Positions 6,857-12,907 of a DNA stretch of 13,460 nucleotides are shown piece after piece (the stretch's first letter is position 1; every line of letters begins with the position of its first letter). Under the pieces are notes generated by a model. The model saw nothing but the letters and a program-made list of their open reading frames with translations, did no database searches and was not told where the DNA came from. The stretch is from Pseudonocardia sp. (GTDB lineage: Bacteria; Actinomycetota; Actinomycetes; Mycobacteriales; Pseudonocardiaceae): contig JASLAP010000547.1 in NCBI GenBank assembly GCA_030147065.1, forward strand, positions 1 through 13,460, read 5' to 3'. Position numbers and translations under genes: made by a program.

Positions 6857-7134
6857 GCCCGCGCTCCTCCCGTGCGGTCGAGCGATCTCCCGAGCACGTC
6901 GTCGTGGCCGGCCGGACGGCGCACCGGCACCGTCGGCTGATGGTAGAACCGGACGTCCCGCCCCGGAAGCACTCGTCGAGACGGGTGGAGCGCCAGGTCA
7001 GGACCAGGTCCCGGACGACGCGCGCACCCGGTGTCGGTTCTGTCCAAGACCCTGCCGGCGCCCACCGCATAGCGTGCGCGGGCACGAGGACGTCGACGGC
7101 CGCACGCCGTCGGATCGCTAAGGAGAACTGCACC
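6857..7134. promoter_or_regulatory. Divergent control region, AraC / DHFR-like gene
   Basis: This 278-bp gap carries the ribosome-binding sites of both flanking genes. Toward the DHFR-like gene there is GGTTCTGTCCAAGACC (7036-7051), a partly palindromic element, followed 17 bp later by CATAGC at 7069-7074, which could serve as a -10 box. The arrangement (activator-type site next to a promoter) fits AraC control, but binding is inferred, not seen. Confidence 0.35.
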
Positions 7135-7713
7135 ATGCGCGAGCTCGTCTACACCGCTTTCACGTCGCTGGACGGCGTCGTGGACTCCCCCGGGGGCGGA
7201 CCGGGGGAGGAGCACCGCAGCGGTGGGTGGGTGTTCAAGGGCGTCGAGTTCCTGCCGGAGGCGTTCGAGCTCAAGGGCGACGAGCTCGCCGAGACCTCGG
7301 CGCTGATGTTCGGTCGGCGCAGCTACGAGGCCTTCGCGCAGACCTGGCCCGACTCGGAGGACCACACGGCCTACAAGGACCTGCCGAAGTACGTGGTCTC
7401 GTCGACCCTCTCCGAGGACGCGCTCGTCGAGGGCTGGGGCCCGACCACCATCCTGCGCTCTGCGGCCGACGTGGCGAAGCTCAAGGAGGGCGACGGCGGG
7501 GCGATCTTCATCCACGGCAGCGCCGAGCTGGCCCGCAGGCTGTCCGACGAGGGCCTGGTCGATCGCTACCACCTGCTGGTCTTCCCGGTGCTGCTCGGTG
7601 CCGGCAAGAGCCTGTTCAGCGACGCCGACCGGGACAAGCAGATGCTGCGGCTGCGCGAGTCGCAGAGCTACCCGAACGGCATCGTGAAGATGCTCTACGA
7701 CGTGGTCGGCTGA
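7135..7713 (+). CDS. Dihydrofolate reductase-family (RibD C-terminal-like) protein
   Basis: A 192-residue protein of the RibD-C/DHFR-like fold, a family of NAD(P)H-dependent reductases whose stand-alone members mostly have no proven substrate. Motifs: YTAFTSLDGVVDSPGG at the N-terminus, LMFGRRSYEAF (58-68), then HGSAELARRLSDEGLVDRYH followed by VFPVLLGAGKSLF (149-161), the typical C-terminal nucleotide-binding core. The ATG at 7135 has an AAGGAG ribosome-binding site at 7120-7125. Its last 19 bases overlap the end of the convergent AraC gene. A second family member is encoded at 10919-11521, with clearly different sequence. It is unlikely to be a true folate-pathway enzyme. Confidence 0.9.
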   Translation: MRELVYTAFTSLDGVVDSPGGGPGEEHRSGGWVFKGVEFLPEAFELKGDELAETSALMFGRRSYEAFAQTWPDSEDHTAYKDLPKYVVSSTLSEDALVEGWGPTTILRSAADVAKLKEGDGGAIFIHGSAELARRLSDEGLVDRYHLLVFPVLLGAGKSLFSDADRDKQMLRLRESQSYPNGIVKMLYDVVG

Positions 7714-8405
7714 GGGAGGTCGAGCGCGAGGGCGCCGCCGGTGGCCTCGCGCAACTGCGTGGCGGTCCGCCCGACGTAGCGGCGGAGCGCTCGCGCCAGG
7801 TGCGGCTGGTCGAAGTAGTCCAGCGCGGCGACGACATCGGTGGCCTCCTTCCCGGCGGCCACCAGCTGCGCCGCCTCGCGCGCCCGCTCGATCTGGCGCA
7901 CGGCACCCCGGGTGAGGCCCGTCGCCGCTCGGAACCTCCGCTCGAGGGTGCGGTCCGACACCTCGGGCCGACCGCCCCGCACCACCTCGCCCACGACCGG
8001 GTCGCGAGCGACCACGCCGTCCCGGACGAGCCGCTCGACCAGGGCTTCGGCGTCGTCCGGGCCCGGTGTCTCGAAGCGCGACCCGGCGAGCCGGAAGTAC
8101 CTGCGCGTCGTGTCGGGCAGCTCCACCCCGCCGTCGGCGAGCGAGGAGCTCGGCAGGTCCCGCAACGAGGTGCCGATCGCGAACTCGATGCCCACGAAGG
8201 TCGCCCCCTCCGGGACCGGAGCGGTGCCGGCGACGCCCTCGGGGCCGCTGGCCGCCGCGTACGGCTGCCCCCCGCACTCCCAGAAGACCAGCCCGCACCG
8301 CGCCGTCGCCACCGAGGTCATCTCGCCGACCCGGTCGCTGACGCAGGTCCACACGACATCAACCCACGGGGAGTCCGATCGGCGGGTGGTGAACCGCAGT
8401 CCCAT
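7695..8405 (-). CDS. AraC-family regulator (short, DUF6597-like sensor)
   Basis: A 236-residue regulator. The N-terminal ~135 residues resemble the compact beta-rich sensor domain of actinobacterial AraC proteins (FTTRRSDSPWVDVVWTCVSD, then GATFVGIEFAIGT). The helix-turn-helix part follows: VSDRTLERRFRAATGLTRGA (149-168), IERAREAAQLV, and VVAALDYFDQPHLARALRRY (191-210). The start at 8405 is preferred to the longer frame (to 8522) because family sequence begins MGLRFTTRRS and a CTGGAG element lies 9 bases upstream. It ends inside the last codons of the convergent DHFR-like gene. AraC genes of this type often sit beside RibD-C proteins, so functional pairing is plausible. A perfect palindrome lies 31 bp upstream of the start. 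Confidence 0.88.
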   Translation of the reverse strand: MGLRFTTRRSDSPWVDVVWTCVSDRVGEMTSVATARCGLVFWECGGQPYAAASGPEGVAGTAPVPEGATFVGIEFAIGTSLRDLPSSSLADGGVELPDTTRRYFRLAGSRFETPGPDDAEALVERLVRDGVVARDPVVGEVVRGGRPEVSDRTLERRFRAATGLTRGAVRQIERAREAAQLVAAGKEATDVVAALDYFDQPHLARALRRYVGRTATQLREATGGALALDLPQPTTS

Positions 8406-8436
8406 GCACGCAGTCTCCAGGCCCGCGCGCTGCGGG

Positions 8437-8456
8437 CGGCAGCGGTACCGCTGCCG
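8437..8456. promoter_or_regulatory. Perfect 20-bp palindrome upstream of AraC gene
   Basis: CGGCAGCGGTACCGCTGCCG is completely self-complementary with no spacer. It lies 32-51 bp before the AraC start codon on the minus strand, a position suited to an autoregulatory operator. A second, smaller inverted repeat (GTCGGC-GCA-GCCGAC, 8465-8479) follows it. The function is inferred from position and symmetry. Confidence 0.5.
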
Positions 8457-8533
8457 AGGTGGGCGTCGGCGCAGCCGACCCGGCTGGTGGATCACCACAG
8501 TGCTCCTCTCGGCTCGGCCCACCTCCCGACGAA

Positions 8534-8566
8534 CCCGCCCCGACCGGTCACGCCGGTCGGGGCGGG
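8534..8566 (-). terminator. Strong terminator hairpin after the membrane-protein gene
   Basis: CCCGCCCCGACCGG (8534-8547) pairs perfectly over 14 bp with CCGGTCGGGGCGGG (8553-8566) around a 5-base loop. It starts 14 bp beyond the stop codon of the minus-strand membrane-protein gene, the expected place for its terminator. Confidence 0.85.
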
Positions 8567-8580
8567 CACCGCCGCAGCGG

Positions 8581-8943
8581 TCAGGCGAGCGCCGACGCGG
8601 CCAGGCCGAGGATCGCCGCCCCGAAGACGACCACGTGGCGGACCGCCTGCAGCGTCCAGGTCCACCCCGGGAACCCGGCCTCGGCCGCCGCGAGCAGGGC
8701 CGGGACGTCGATGCGGGCCAGTGACGGGTCGCCCTTCCGGGCGAACGCGGCCGTGACCGACCGGGCCGCGGTCAGCTGGCTGTAGAGGATGACGCCGTTG
8801 CCGATCAGGACCAGCGACAGGACGACCCAGTTCAGCGTCCCGACCCAGCCGATGCCGGCCAGGTTGAGACCGGCCAGGGCGACCAGCACCGCCGCGATGC
8901 CCACGGGGGCCGCGGTCTCGTGGCCGCCGGCGTCGAACCGCAT
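8581..8943 (-). CDS. Small integral membrane protein, unknown function
   Basis: About 120 residues with three predicted membrane segments: VGIAAVLVALAGLNLAGIGW, then LNWVVLSLVLIGNGVILYSQ, and near the C-terminus VRHVVVFGAAILGLAASALA. A charged cytoplasmic-type loop (FARKGDPSLARIDVPALL) separates the second and third. The family was not recognised. The start is uncertain: ATG at 8943 (MRFDAGGHETAAPVG) is used, while ATG at 9009 would add 22 residues that look unrelated and may be a transposase scrap. No clear ribosome-binding site precedes either, so the original N-terminus may have been lost at the junction with the truncated TetR gene. A very strong terminator follows. Confidence 0.6.
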   Translation of the reverse strand: MRFDAGGHETAAPVGIAAVLVALAGLNLAGIGWVGTLNWVVLSLVLIGNGVILYSQLTAARSVTAAFARKGDPSLARIDVPALLAAAEAGFPGWTWTLQAVRHVVVFGAAILGLAASALA

Positions 8944-9021
8944 CCCGTTGTCGGTCAGGACGGTGGGGGCCACGCCCTGGCCCCGGAGGTTGGCCTCGGC
9001 GTGGGCCATCGCGGTGGACCC

Positions 9022-9603
9022 GTAGCCGCGCCGACCGCCGTGTACTGGCACGTGCAGAGCAAGGACAACCTCGTGCGGCTGGCCGGGGACAGCGTGTGGC
9101 ACGAGATCGAGCTGCCCGAATCCGACGGCGTCGACTGGCGCACCGGCGCCGAGCGGTTGGCCACCGAGCTGCACGCCATGTTCGGCCGGCACCCGTGGCT
9201 CGTGCAGGCGTTCGGCTCGTACCTGTTCTACGGCGTCGGCAAGGCGCGCTTCGACGACCGCACCCTCGCCCTCTACGAGGCCGCCGGGTTCAGCGCCGAC
9301 CAGGCCGACCGGGCCGCCGGCGCGGTGTTCACCTTCGTGCTCGGCAACGTCCTGGCCACCTCGGCGGCCACCTCGCTGGCCAAGCGCATCGCTCATGACG
9401 GCCACGACCCGGAGGAACTCCTGCGCGAGGCCATGGACCGCGCCCGTGAGATCGCCCTGGACTTCCCGCGGCTGCGCAGCCGCCTCGACGCCCCCGAGGC
9501 CGAGCGGTACGCCGACGCCCCCGAGGAGACCTTCGAGCGCGGCCTGCGGGCGTTGATCCACGGCCTGGGGGCCGAGTTCGCCACCGGGGCCGCGAGCCGG
9601 TGA
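9022..9603 (+). pseudogene. TetR-family regulator lacking its DNA-binding head
   Basis: Homology begins abruptly at APTAVYWHVQSKDNLV, the end of the TetR helix-turn-helix (normally preceded by about 35 residues ending in a recognition helix such as RELGV). It continues through a full ligand-binding domain with GRHPWLVQAFGSYLFYGVGK, AAGAVFTFVLGNVLATSAAT and the C-terminal FERGLRALIHGLGAEF. Upstream the frame stays open but reads Gly/Pro-rich sequence antisense to the membrane-protein gene, with no start preceded by a ribosome-binding site; GTG codons at 9001, 9040 and 9052 are in frame. Without the first two helices it cannot bind DNA in the usual way. It is probably a pseudogene made by recombination near 9020, or a dimerising remnant if expressed. 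Confidence 0.75.
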
Positions 9604-9677
9604 CGGGAACGGACGGTGCGAGCTGGGCCGCCACCCTGCGAGCGGAGCGGGGCCGGGACCAGTAGTCGGTGAGGTCG

Positions 9678-9691
9678 GCGACCGCGGTCGC
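9678..9691. promoter_or_regulatory. Perfect 14-bp palindrome before the DUF899 gene
   Basis: GCGACCGCGGTCGC is fully self-complementary. It lies in the 241-bp gap between the TetR remnant and the DUF899 gene, about 150 bp before the latter. It might be a leftover operator of the neighbouring TetR protein, though CG-rich palindromes of this length also arise by chance. Confidence 0.3.
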
Positions 9692-9844
9692 GTCGGTGGC
9701 CGGTTGGCGGGCGCGGCCGGTGGGGTCCATCCGACGACGTCGATCCCGCCGTCCGATGTCGGCGGCACCGATGAGTCCGGGCCGCGCCCCGGGTCCGACT
9801 CGGGACCGCCCGACATGAGCACGACCCGATCAGCGAGGGAGCCC

Positions 9845-10537
9845 ATGACCACCACCGCCGCACGACCCGCAGTCGTCGACGCCGACACCTGGCGACGTGA
9901 ACTCGACGCGTTGCGCGTCCGGGAGAAGGCCGCCACCCGGGAGCTCGACGCGATCGCCGCGCAGCGCCGCCGCCTGCCCATGGTCGAGATGCCCGAGTAC
10001 GTCCTGGAGGGCGAGGACGGCCCGGTCCGGCTGCCCGAGGTGTTCGGCGGGGCGTCGCAGCTGATCGTCTACAACCACATGTGGTTCCCGGGGGAGCAGT
10101 GGCAGTGCCCGGGCTGCACCGGGTTCACCTCCCAGTTCACCCGGCTGCAGTTCCTCGACGACTTCGACGCCCGGTTCGTCGTCGTCACCCAGGGTCCGAT
10201 CGACGAGGCGCTGACCTACAAGCGGCGCGTCGGGAACACCATGACCTGGTACTCGACGGCCAACAGCCCGTTCGGCGCCGACGTCGGGGCCCCGCCCGGC
10301 GGCGGCTTCGCGGTCAACGTGTTCCTCCGCGACGGCGACACCGTCTACCGCACCTGGCACACCGAGGGCCGGGGCACCGAGCAGCTCGGCTACACGTTCG
10401 GGCTGATCGACCTGCTGCCCTACGGACGCCAGGAGGAGTGGCAGGACTCGCCGGCGGGGTGGCCGCAGCAGCCCACCTACAGCCGCTGGGCCGGCTCCGA
10501 GGACATCGCCGCGGCCTACGGGACACCCGCCGGCTGA
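9845..10537 (+). CDS. DUF899 family thioredoxin-like protein
   Basis: A 230-residue protein of the DUF899 family, which has a thioredoxin-like fold and no settled biochemical role. The family N-terminus is seen (TWRRELDALRVREKAATREL, then RRRLPMVEMP), followed by LIVYNHMWFP and the CPGC motif (Cys88, Cys91) in QWQCPGCTGF, then FVVVTQGPIDEALTYKRRVG and a C-terminal YGRQEEWQDSP with PTYSRW. The ATG at 9845 follows GAGGGA at 9835-9840; ATG at 9814 is an in-frame alternative. It is a single-gene unit closed by a strong hairpin. The CxxC pair suggests a redox or peroxide-related job, by inference only. Presumably cytoplasmic. Confidence 0.9.
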   Translation: MTTTAARPAVVDADTWRRELDALRVREKAATRELDAIAAQRRRLPMVEMPEYVLEGEDGPVRLPEVFGGASQLIVYNHMWFPGEQWQCPGCTGFTSQFTRLQFLDDFDARFVVVTQGPIDEALTYKRRVGNTMTWYSTANSPFGADVGAPPGGGFAVNVFLRDGDTVYRTWHTEGRGTEQLGYTFGLIDLLPYGRQEEWQDSPAGWPQQPTYSRWAGSEDIAAAYGTPAG

Positions 10538-10547
10538 GACCGCCTGA

Positions 10548-10592
10548 GACGGACGTGGCGCACCGGGTGGCTCACCGGTGGCCACGTCCGTC
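10548..10592 (+). terminator. Strong terminator hairpin after DUF899 gene
   Basis: GACGGACGTGGC (10548-10559) pairs perfectly over 12 bp with GCCACGTCCGTC (10581-10592), and inside it CACCGG (10561-10566) pairs with CCGGTG (10575-10580). The hairpin starts 10 bp after the DUF899 stop codon. It may also stop minus-strand transcripts from the right. Confidence 0.85.
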
Positions 10593-10609
10593 CCGTGCCG
10601 CGGAGCGCG

Positions 10610-10813
10610 TCAGCGGTTGATCGAGACGATCTGCAGGACGGCGTCCGCTGCCGCCCCGTCGATCACCGACCGGTCGCGGGCCTGGTCGGGCTCGACCATC
10701 CGCACGCACAGCCGCCACAGCGTGGCGGAGTCGATGCGCAGGACGTCGCCGCCGGACGTCGACGGGACGCGTACCCACCCCGCGCCGCCGCGCTCCCACG
10801 ACCAGGTCGCCAC
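10610..10813 (-). CDS. Possible small hypothetical protein
   Basis: A 67-residue frame from GTG at 10813 reads VATWSWERGGAGWVRVPSTS, then GGDVLRIDSATLWRLCVRMV and a helical end (DRSVIDGAAADAVLQIVSIN). The Trp-rich start and amphipathic end look more protein-like than the shadow frames around it. The same frame is open back to about 10859 without a better start. There is no ribosome-binding site, and no family was recognised. It lies 105 bp downstream of the DHFR-like operon on the same strand and could be a remnant. Confidence 0.35.
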   Translation of the reverse strand: MATWSWERGGAGWVRVPSTSGGDVLRIDSATLWRLCVRMVEPDQARDRSVIDGAAADAVLQIVSINR

Positions 10814-10918
10814 CTCGGTCTCGATGCGCAGCGCCGTCCCCGGCTGCTCCCGCGACCCGGTCGCGTTCCATCAGCGGGCGGAGGTCACTGCGCGCGTCCA
10901 GCCGACGATGAGACCAGG

Positions 10919-11521
10919 TCAGCGGATGCGGTCGTAGACCAGCGCCAGCTCGCCGTGCTCGCCCGCGGCCTGGCTCGCCAGCGCCCACTTCCCCGCGGGC
11001 AGCCCGTCGTCGAACAGCCGCGGTCCGCCGCCGAGGAACAGCGGGAAGACCATCAGCGCCAGCCGGTCGACCTGGTCGGCGGCCAGCAGCGCCTTGATGA
11101 CGCTCGCGCTGGAGAGCACCAGGATGTCGCCGCCGTCCGCCGCCCTGAGGTCGGCGACCACGTCGGTGGTCGGCCCGTCGACGATCCTCGTCCGCTCCCA
11201 CGGGGCCTCGGTGCGGGTCGAGGAGAGGACGACCTTGTCGGTGTCCACGAGCCACTTCGCGAAGCCCTCGTCGCGCGGGTCGGTGCCCTCGGCCCCGATG
11301 ACGGTGGGCCAGAAGCCGAGGAACCCCTCGGCGTTGACCCGCCCGAGCAGGGCGGTCGTCGCCGATTCCCAGAGGCCGGTCAGGTGGTCGCGGGCGACGT
11401 CGGTGACGGCGTACGGGATCACCCAGCCCATGTCCACGGGGTCGTCGGCCCGGGCGTAGCGGCCGTCGAGGGACAGGCTCATGTTGGTGACGACCCGGCG
11501 GCCGCCGGTCTGCTCGGTCAT
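10919..11521 (-). CDS. Dihydrofolate reductase-family (RibD C-terminal-like) protein, second copy
   Basis: A 200-residue member of the RibD-C/DHFR-like family. Motifs: VVTNMSLSLDGRYARADDPV near the N-terminus, ALLGRVNAEGFLGFWP (57-72), KVVLSSTRTEAPWERTRIVD, DILVLSSASVIKALLAADQV and the core LMVFPLFLGGGPRLFDDG (156-173). The start ATG at 11521 overlaps the stop of the ArsR-SRPBCC gene as ATGA, and a CGAGGAG element lies 7 bases upstream, so translation is likely coupled. The frame is open far upstream, but that is antisense to other sequence. It differs strongly from the copy at 7135-7713 and is not a recent duplicate. A reductase role is expected; the substrate is unknown. Confidence 0.9.
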   Translation of the reverse strand: MTEQTGGRRVVTNMSLSLDGRYARADDPVDMGWVIPYAVTDVARDHLTGLWESATTALLGRVNAEGFLGFWPTVIGAEGTDPRDEGFAKWLVDTDKVVLSSTRTEAPWERTRIVDGPTTDVVADLRAADGGDILVLSSASVIKALLAADQVDRLALMVFPLFLGGGPRLFDDGLPAGKWALASQAAGEHGELALVYDRIR

Positions 11522-12372
11522 GTCGCGCTCCTCGTGTCGGTGTTGTCGGTGCTGTCGGGGTCCGCGGCGAGGACCGCCGCGAGCCTGTCCAGGCTCTGCC
11601 CGAAGCCGATCTCGATGCCGGCGACGGGCTCCGCGGAGTCGACCGCGCTGTCGGCCACGCGGTAGTGGACGTCGAGGTCCGTGCCGGTGGCGGTGGGCCG
11701 CAGGTCCAGCTCGACGTGCGCGGTGAAGGCGGGGCCGCCGTCGGGGAGCAGCGGGGAGAGCCGGTAGGTGAGGCGCTCGAAGGGCCGCACCTCGTCGACG
11801 ACCCCCTCGGCCCGCCCGACGACGACGTCGGAGCCGTCGGCGTCCTCGACGTCGCGGTACTCCTGCACGATCCGCCCGCCCGGCCGGGCCTCGAAGACGA
11901 GCTCGGAGACGCGCAGGTCGTCGGGCTTCCACCAGTCGGCGAGCAGGGCGGGGTCGGTCAGGTGGCGCCAGGCCCGCTCGGGGCGGCCCGCCAGCGACCG
12001 GAGGAACCGGAACGAGCGCCCGTCGGCCCATCCCGGCTCCTGCGCGGCGAGCCGCTCCGCGCGCAGGGCGCGCCCGTAGCGCTCGTGGGTCTCGTGCGGG
12101 CTGCCGGCCTGCTCCGCGGCGTCGGCGATCCGGACGAGCTCGGCGGCCAGGTCGCGCAGGGCGGCGGGCCGCAGCGCGTAGACGCGGCGCTGGCCGGAGC
12201 GCTCGGAGGTGACGACGCCCGCGCGCTCGAGGGTCTGCAGGTGCTTGGTCGTCTGCGGCTGCCGGGCCCCGGCGAGCTGGGCGAGGACGCCGACCGGGCG
12301 CGGCCGTTCGGCCAGCAGGTGCACGAGCCGCCGGCGGGCCGGGTCGGCCAGGGCGGCGAGGAGGGCGTCCAC
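11518..12372 (-). CDS. ArsR-type regulator fused to SRPBCC (AHSA1-like) domain
   Basis: A 284-residue two-domain protein. Residues 1-90 are an ArsR winged helix (LLAALADPARRRLVHLLAER; recognition helix ARQPQTTKHLQTLERAGVVT; wing SGQRRVYALRP). Residues ~115-275 are an SRPBCC/AHSA1-like hydrophobic-pocket domain (FRFLRSLAGRPERAWRHLTD, DWWKPDDLRV, EYRDVEDADGSDVVVGRAEG, IGFGQSLDRLAAVL). No metal-binding Cys pair is seen in the winged helix, so the sensed molecule is probably an organic ligand held by the SRPBCC domain. GTG at 12372 is chosen because promoter boxes lie inside the longer frame (TTG at 12408), which points to leaderless translation. It is co-transcribed with the DHFR-like gene downstream. 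Confidence 0.9.
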   Translation of the reverse strand: MDALLAALADPARRRLVHLLAERPRPVGVLAQLAGARQPQTTKHLQTLERAGVVTSERSGQRRVYALRPAALRDLAAELVRIADAAEQAGSPHETHERYGRALRAERLAAQEPGWADGRSFRFLRSLAGRPERAWRHLTDPALLADWWKPDDLRVSELVFEARPGGRIVQEYRDVEDADGSDVVVGRAEGVVDEVRPFERLTYRLSPLLPDGGPAFTAHVELDLRPTATGTDLDVHYRVADSAVDSAEPVAGIEIGFGQSLDRLAAVLAADPDSTDNTDTRSAT

Positions 12373-12414
12373 GGCAGTAGTATTCGCCACAAAAAATATT
12401 CGTGTCAAGGAATA
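12373..12414 (-). promoter_or_regulatory. Promoter and likely operator of the ArsR-SRPBCC/DHFR-like operon
   Basis: On the minus strand a perfect TTGACA (12408-12403) is followed after 18 bp by AATACT (12384-12379), placing the start of transcription at or within a base or two of the GTG at 12372. The region is strikingly AT-rich for this DNA. Two direct repeats, TATTCG at 12381-12386 and 12397-12402, lie 16 bp apart within the promoter, and TATTC/GAATA (minus strand) form an inverted repeat across the -35 box. This is a plausible autorepression site. Confidence 0.7.
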
Positions 12415-12529
12415 GTTTGGACGGTGAGCGGGCTGCGCGAGGAGCGGGAGCGGCTCGGCAGCCGCCGGCGTGGAACGCCGCGGCCACCCTTTCCATGATC
12501 GTTTGCGGGTCGGCGGTCGCGGGCGCCGG

Positions 12530-12905
12530 ATCGCGGTGGCCCCGGACGCCCGGTCGTGCCTGGCCGCCTACGCCCGGTTCGGGTGCGAGGGTCCTGGAAC
12601 GGGTCGGCCCGCTGATCACGTGCTGCTCGTGGAGGGGACCGGCCGCGACCCGGACCTGCGGACTTTCGTGGACGCGGTCGAGCGCGAGCGCGGCCGGGGC
12701 ACCGCCGGGACGGCCCGGCACGTCGCCGGCCGGTTCGGGCTGCGGCCGGGGCTGACCGAGGACGAAGCGGCCGACATGCTCTGGGCGCTGACCGCGCCCG
12801 AGCTGGCCGACCGCTTCGTCCGCCGGCGCGGGTGGACCCTCGACCGCTACGAGGCCTGGCTCGCCGGGGCCATGCCGACGCCCTGCTCGGGCCCGGGCCG
12901 GGCCC
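12530..12905 (+). pseudogene. Frameshifted C-terminal half of a TetR-family regulator
   Basis: Family-like segments appear in successive frames: IAVAPDARSCLAAYARFG (from 12530), ARVLERVGPLI (about 12585-12617), then VLLVEGTGRDPDLRTFVDAV from 12620, with ARHVAGRFGLRPGLTEDEAA and ADMLWALTAPELADRFVRRR GWTLDRYEAWLAGAM. After about 12873 the natural end (ADALLGPGPGP) is again in another frame. These match the ligand-binding domain of TetR proteins with the LTAPEL-(L/F)VRRRGW motif. At least three indels and the absence of any helix-turn-helix upstream make it a pseudogene. Its direction is opposite to the flanking genes on both sides. Confidence 0.65.
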
Positions 12906-12906
12906 G
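12888..12906 (-). terminator. GC-rich hairpin after the luciferase-like gene
   Basis: CGGGCCC (12888-12894) pairs with GGGCCCG (12900-12906) around a 5-base loop, immediately beyond the stop codon (12908-12910) of the minus-strand oxidoreductase. It also encodes the end of the TetR remnant, so it may be coding in origin. Confidence 0.4.
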
Positions 12907-12907
12907 G

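Noticed and set aside
9604..9730. Minus-strand frame starting MDPTGRARQPATDATAVADL near 9730
   Set aside because: The first 30 residues look mildly protein-like, but the rest is antisense to the TetR remnant and no family or ribosome-binding site was found.
8581..9981. A 466-codon minus-strand frame that includes the small membrane protein
   Set aside because: Beyond about 9009 it is antisense to the TetR remnant and to the start of the DUF899 gene, with no recognisable domain.
10919..12721. A 600-codon minus-strand open frame covering the DHFR-like protein and much upstream sequence
   Set aside because: Only the part from 11521 resembles a protein family. Upstream it runs through the ArsR-SRPBCC gene in another frame with Arg/Pro/Ala-rich content typical of GC-rich shadow frames.
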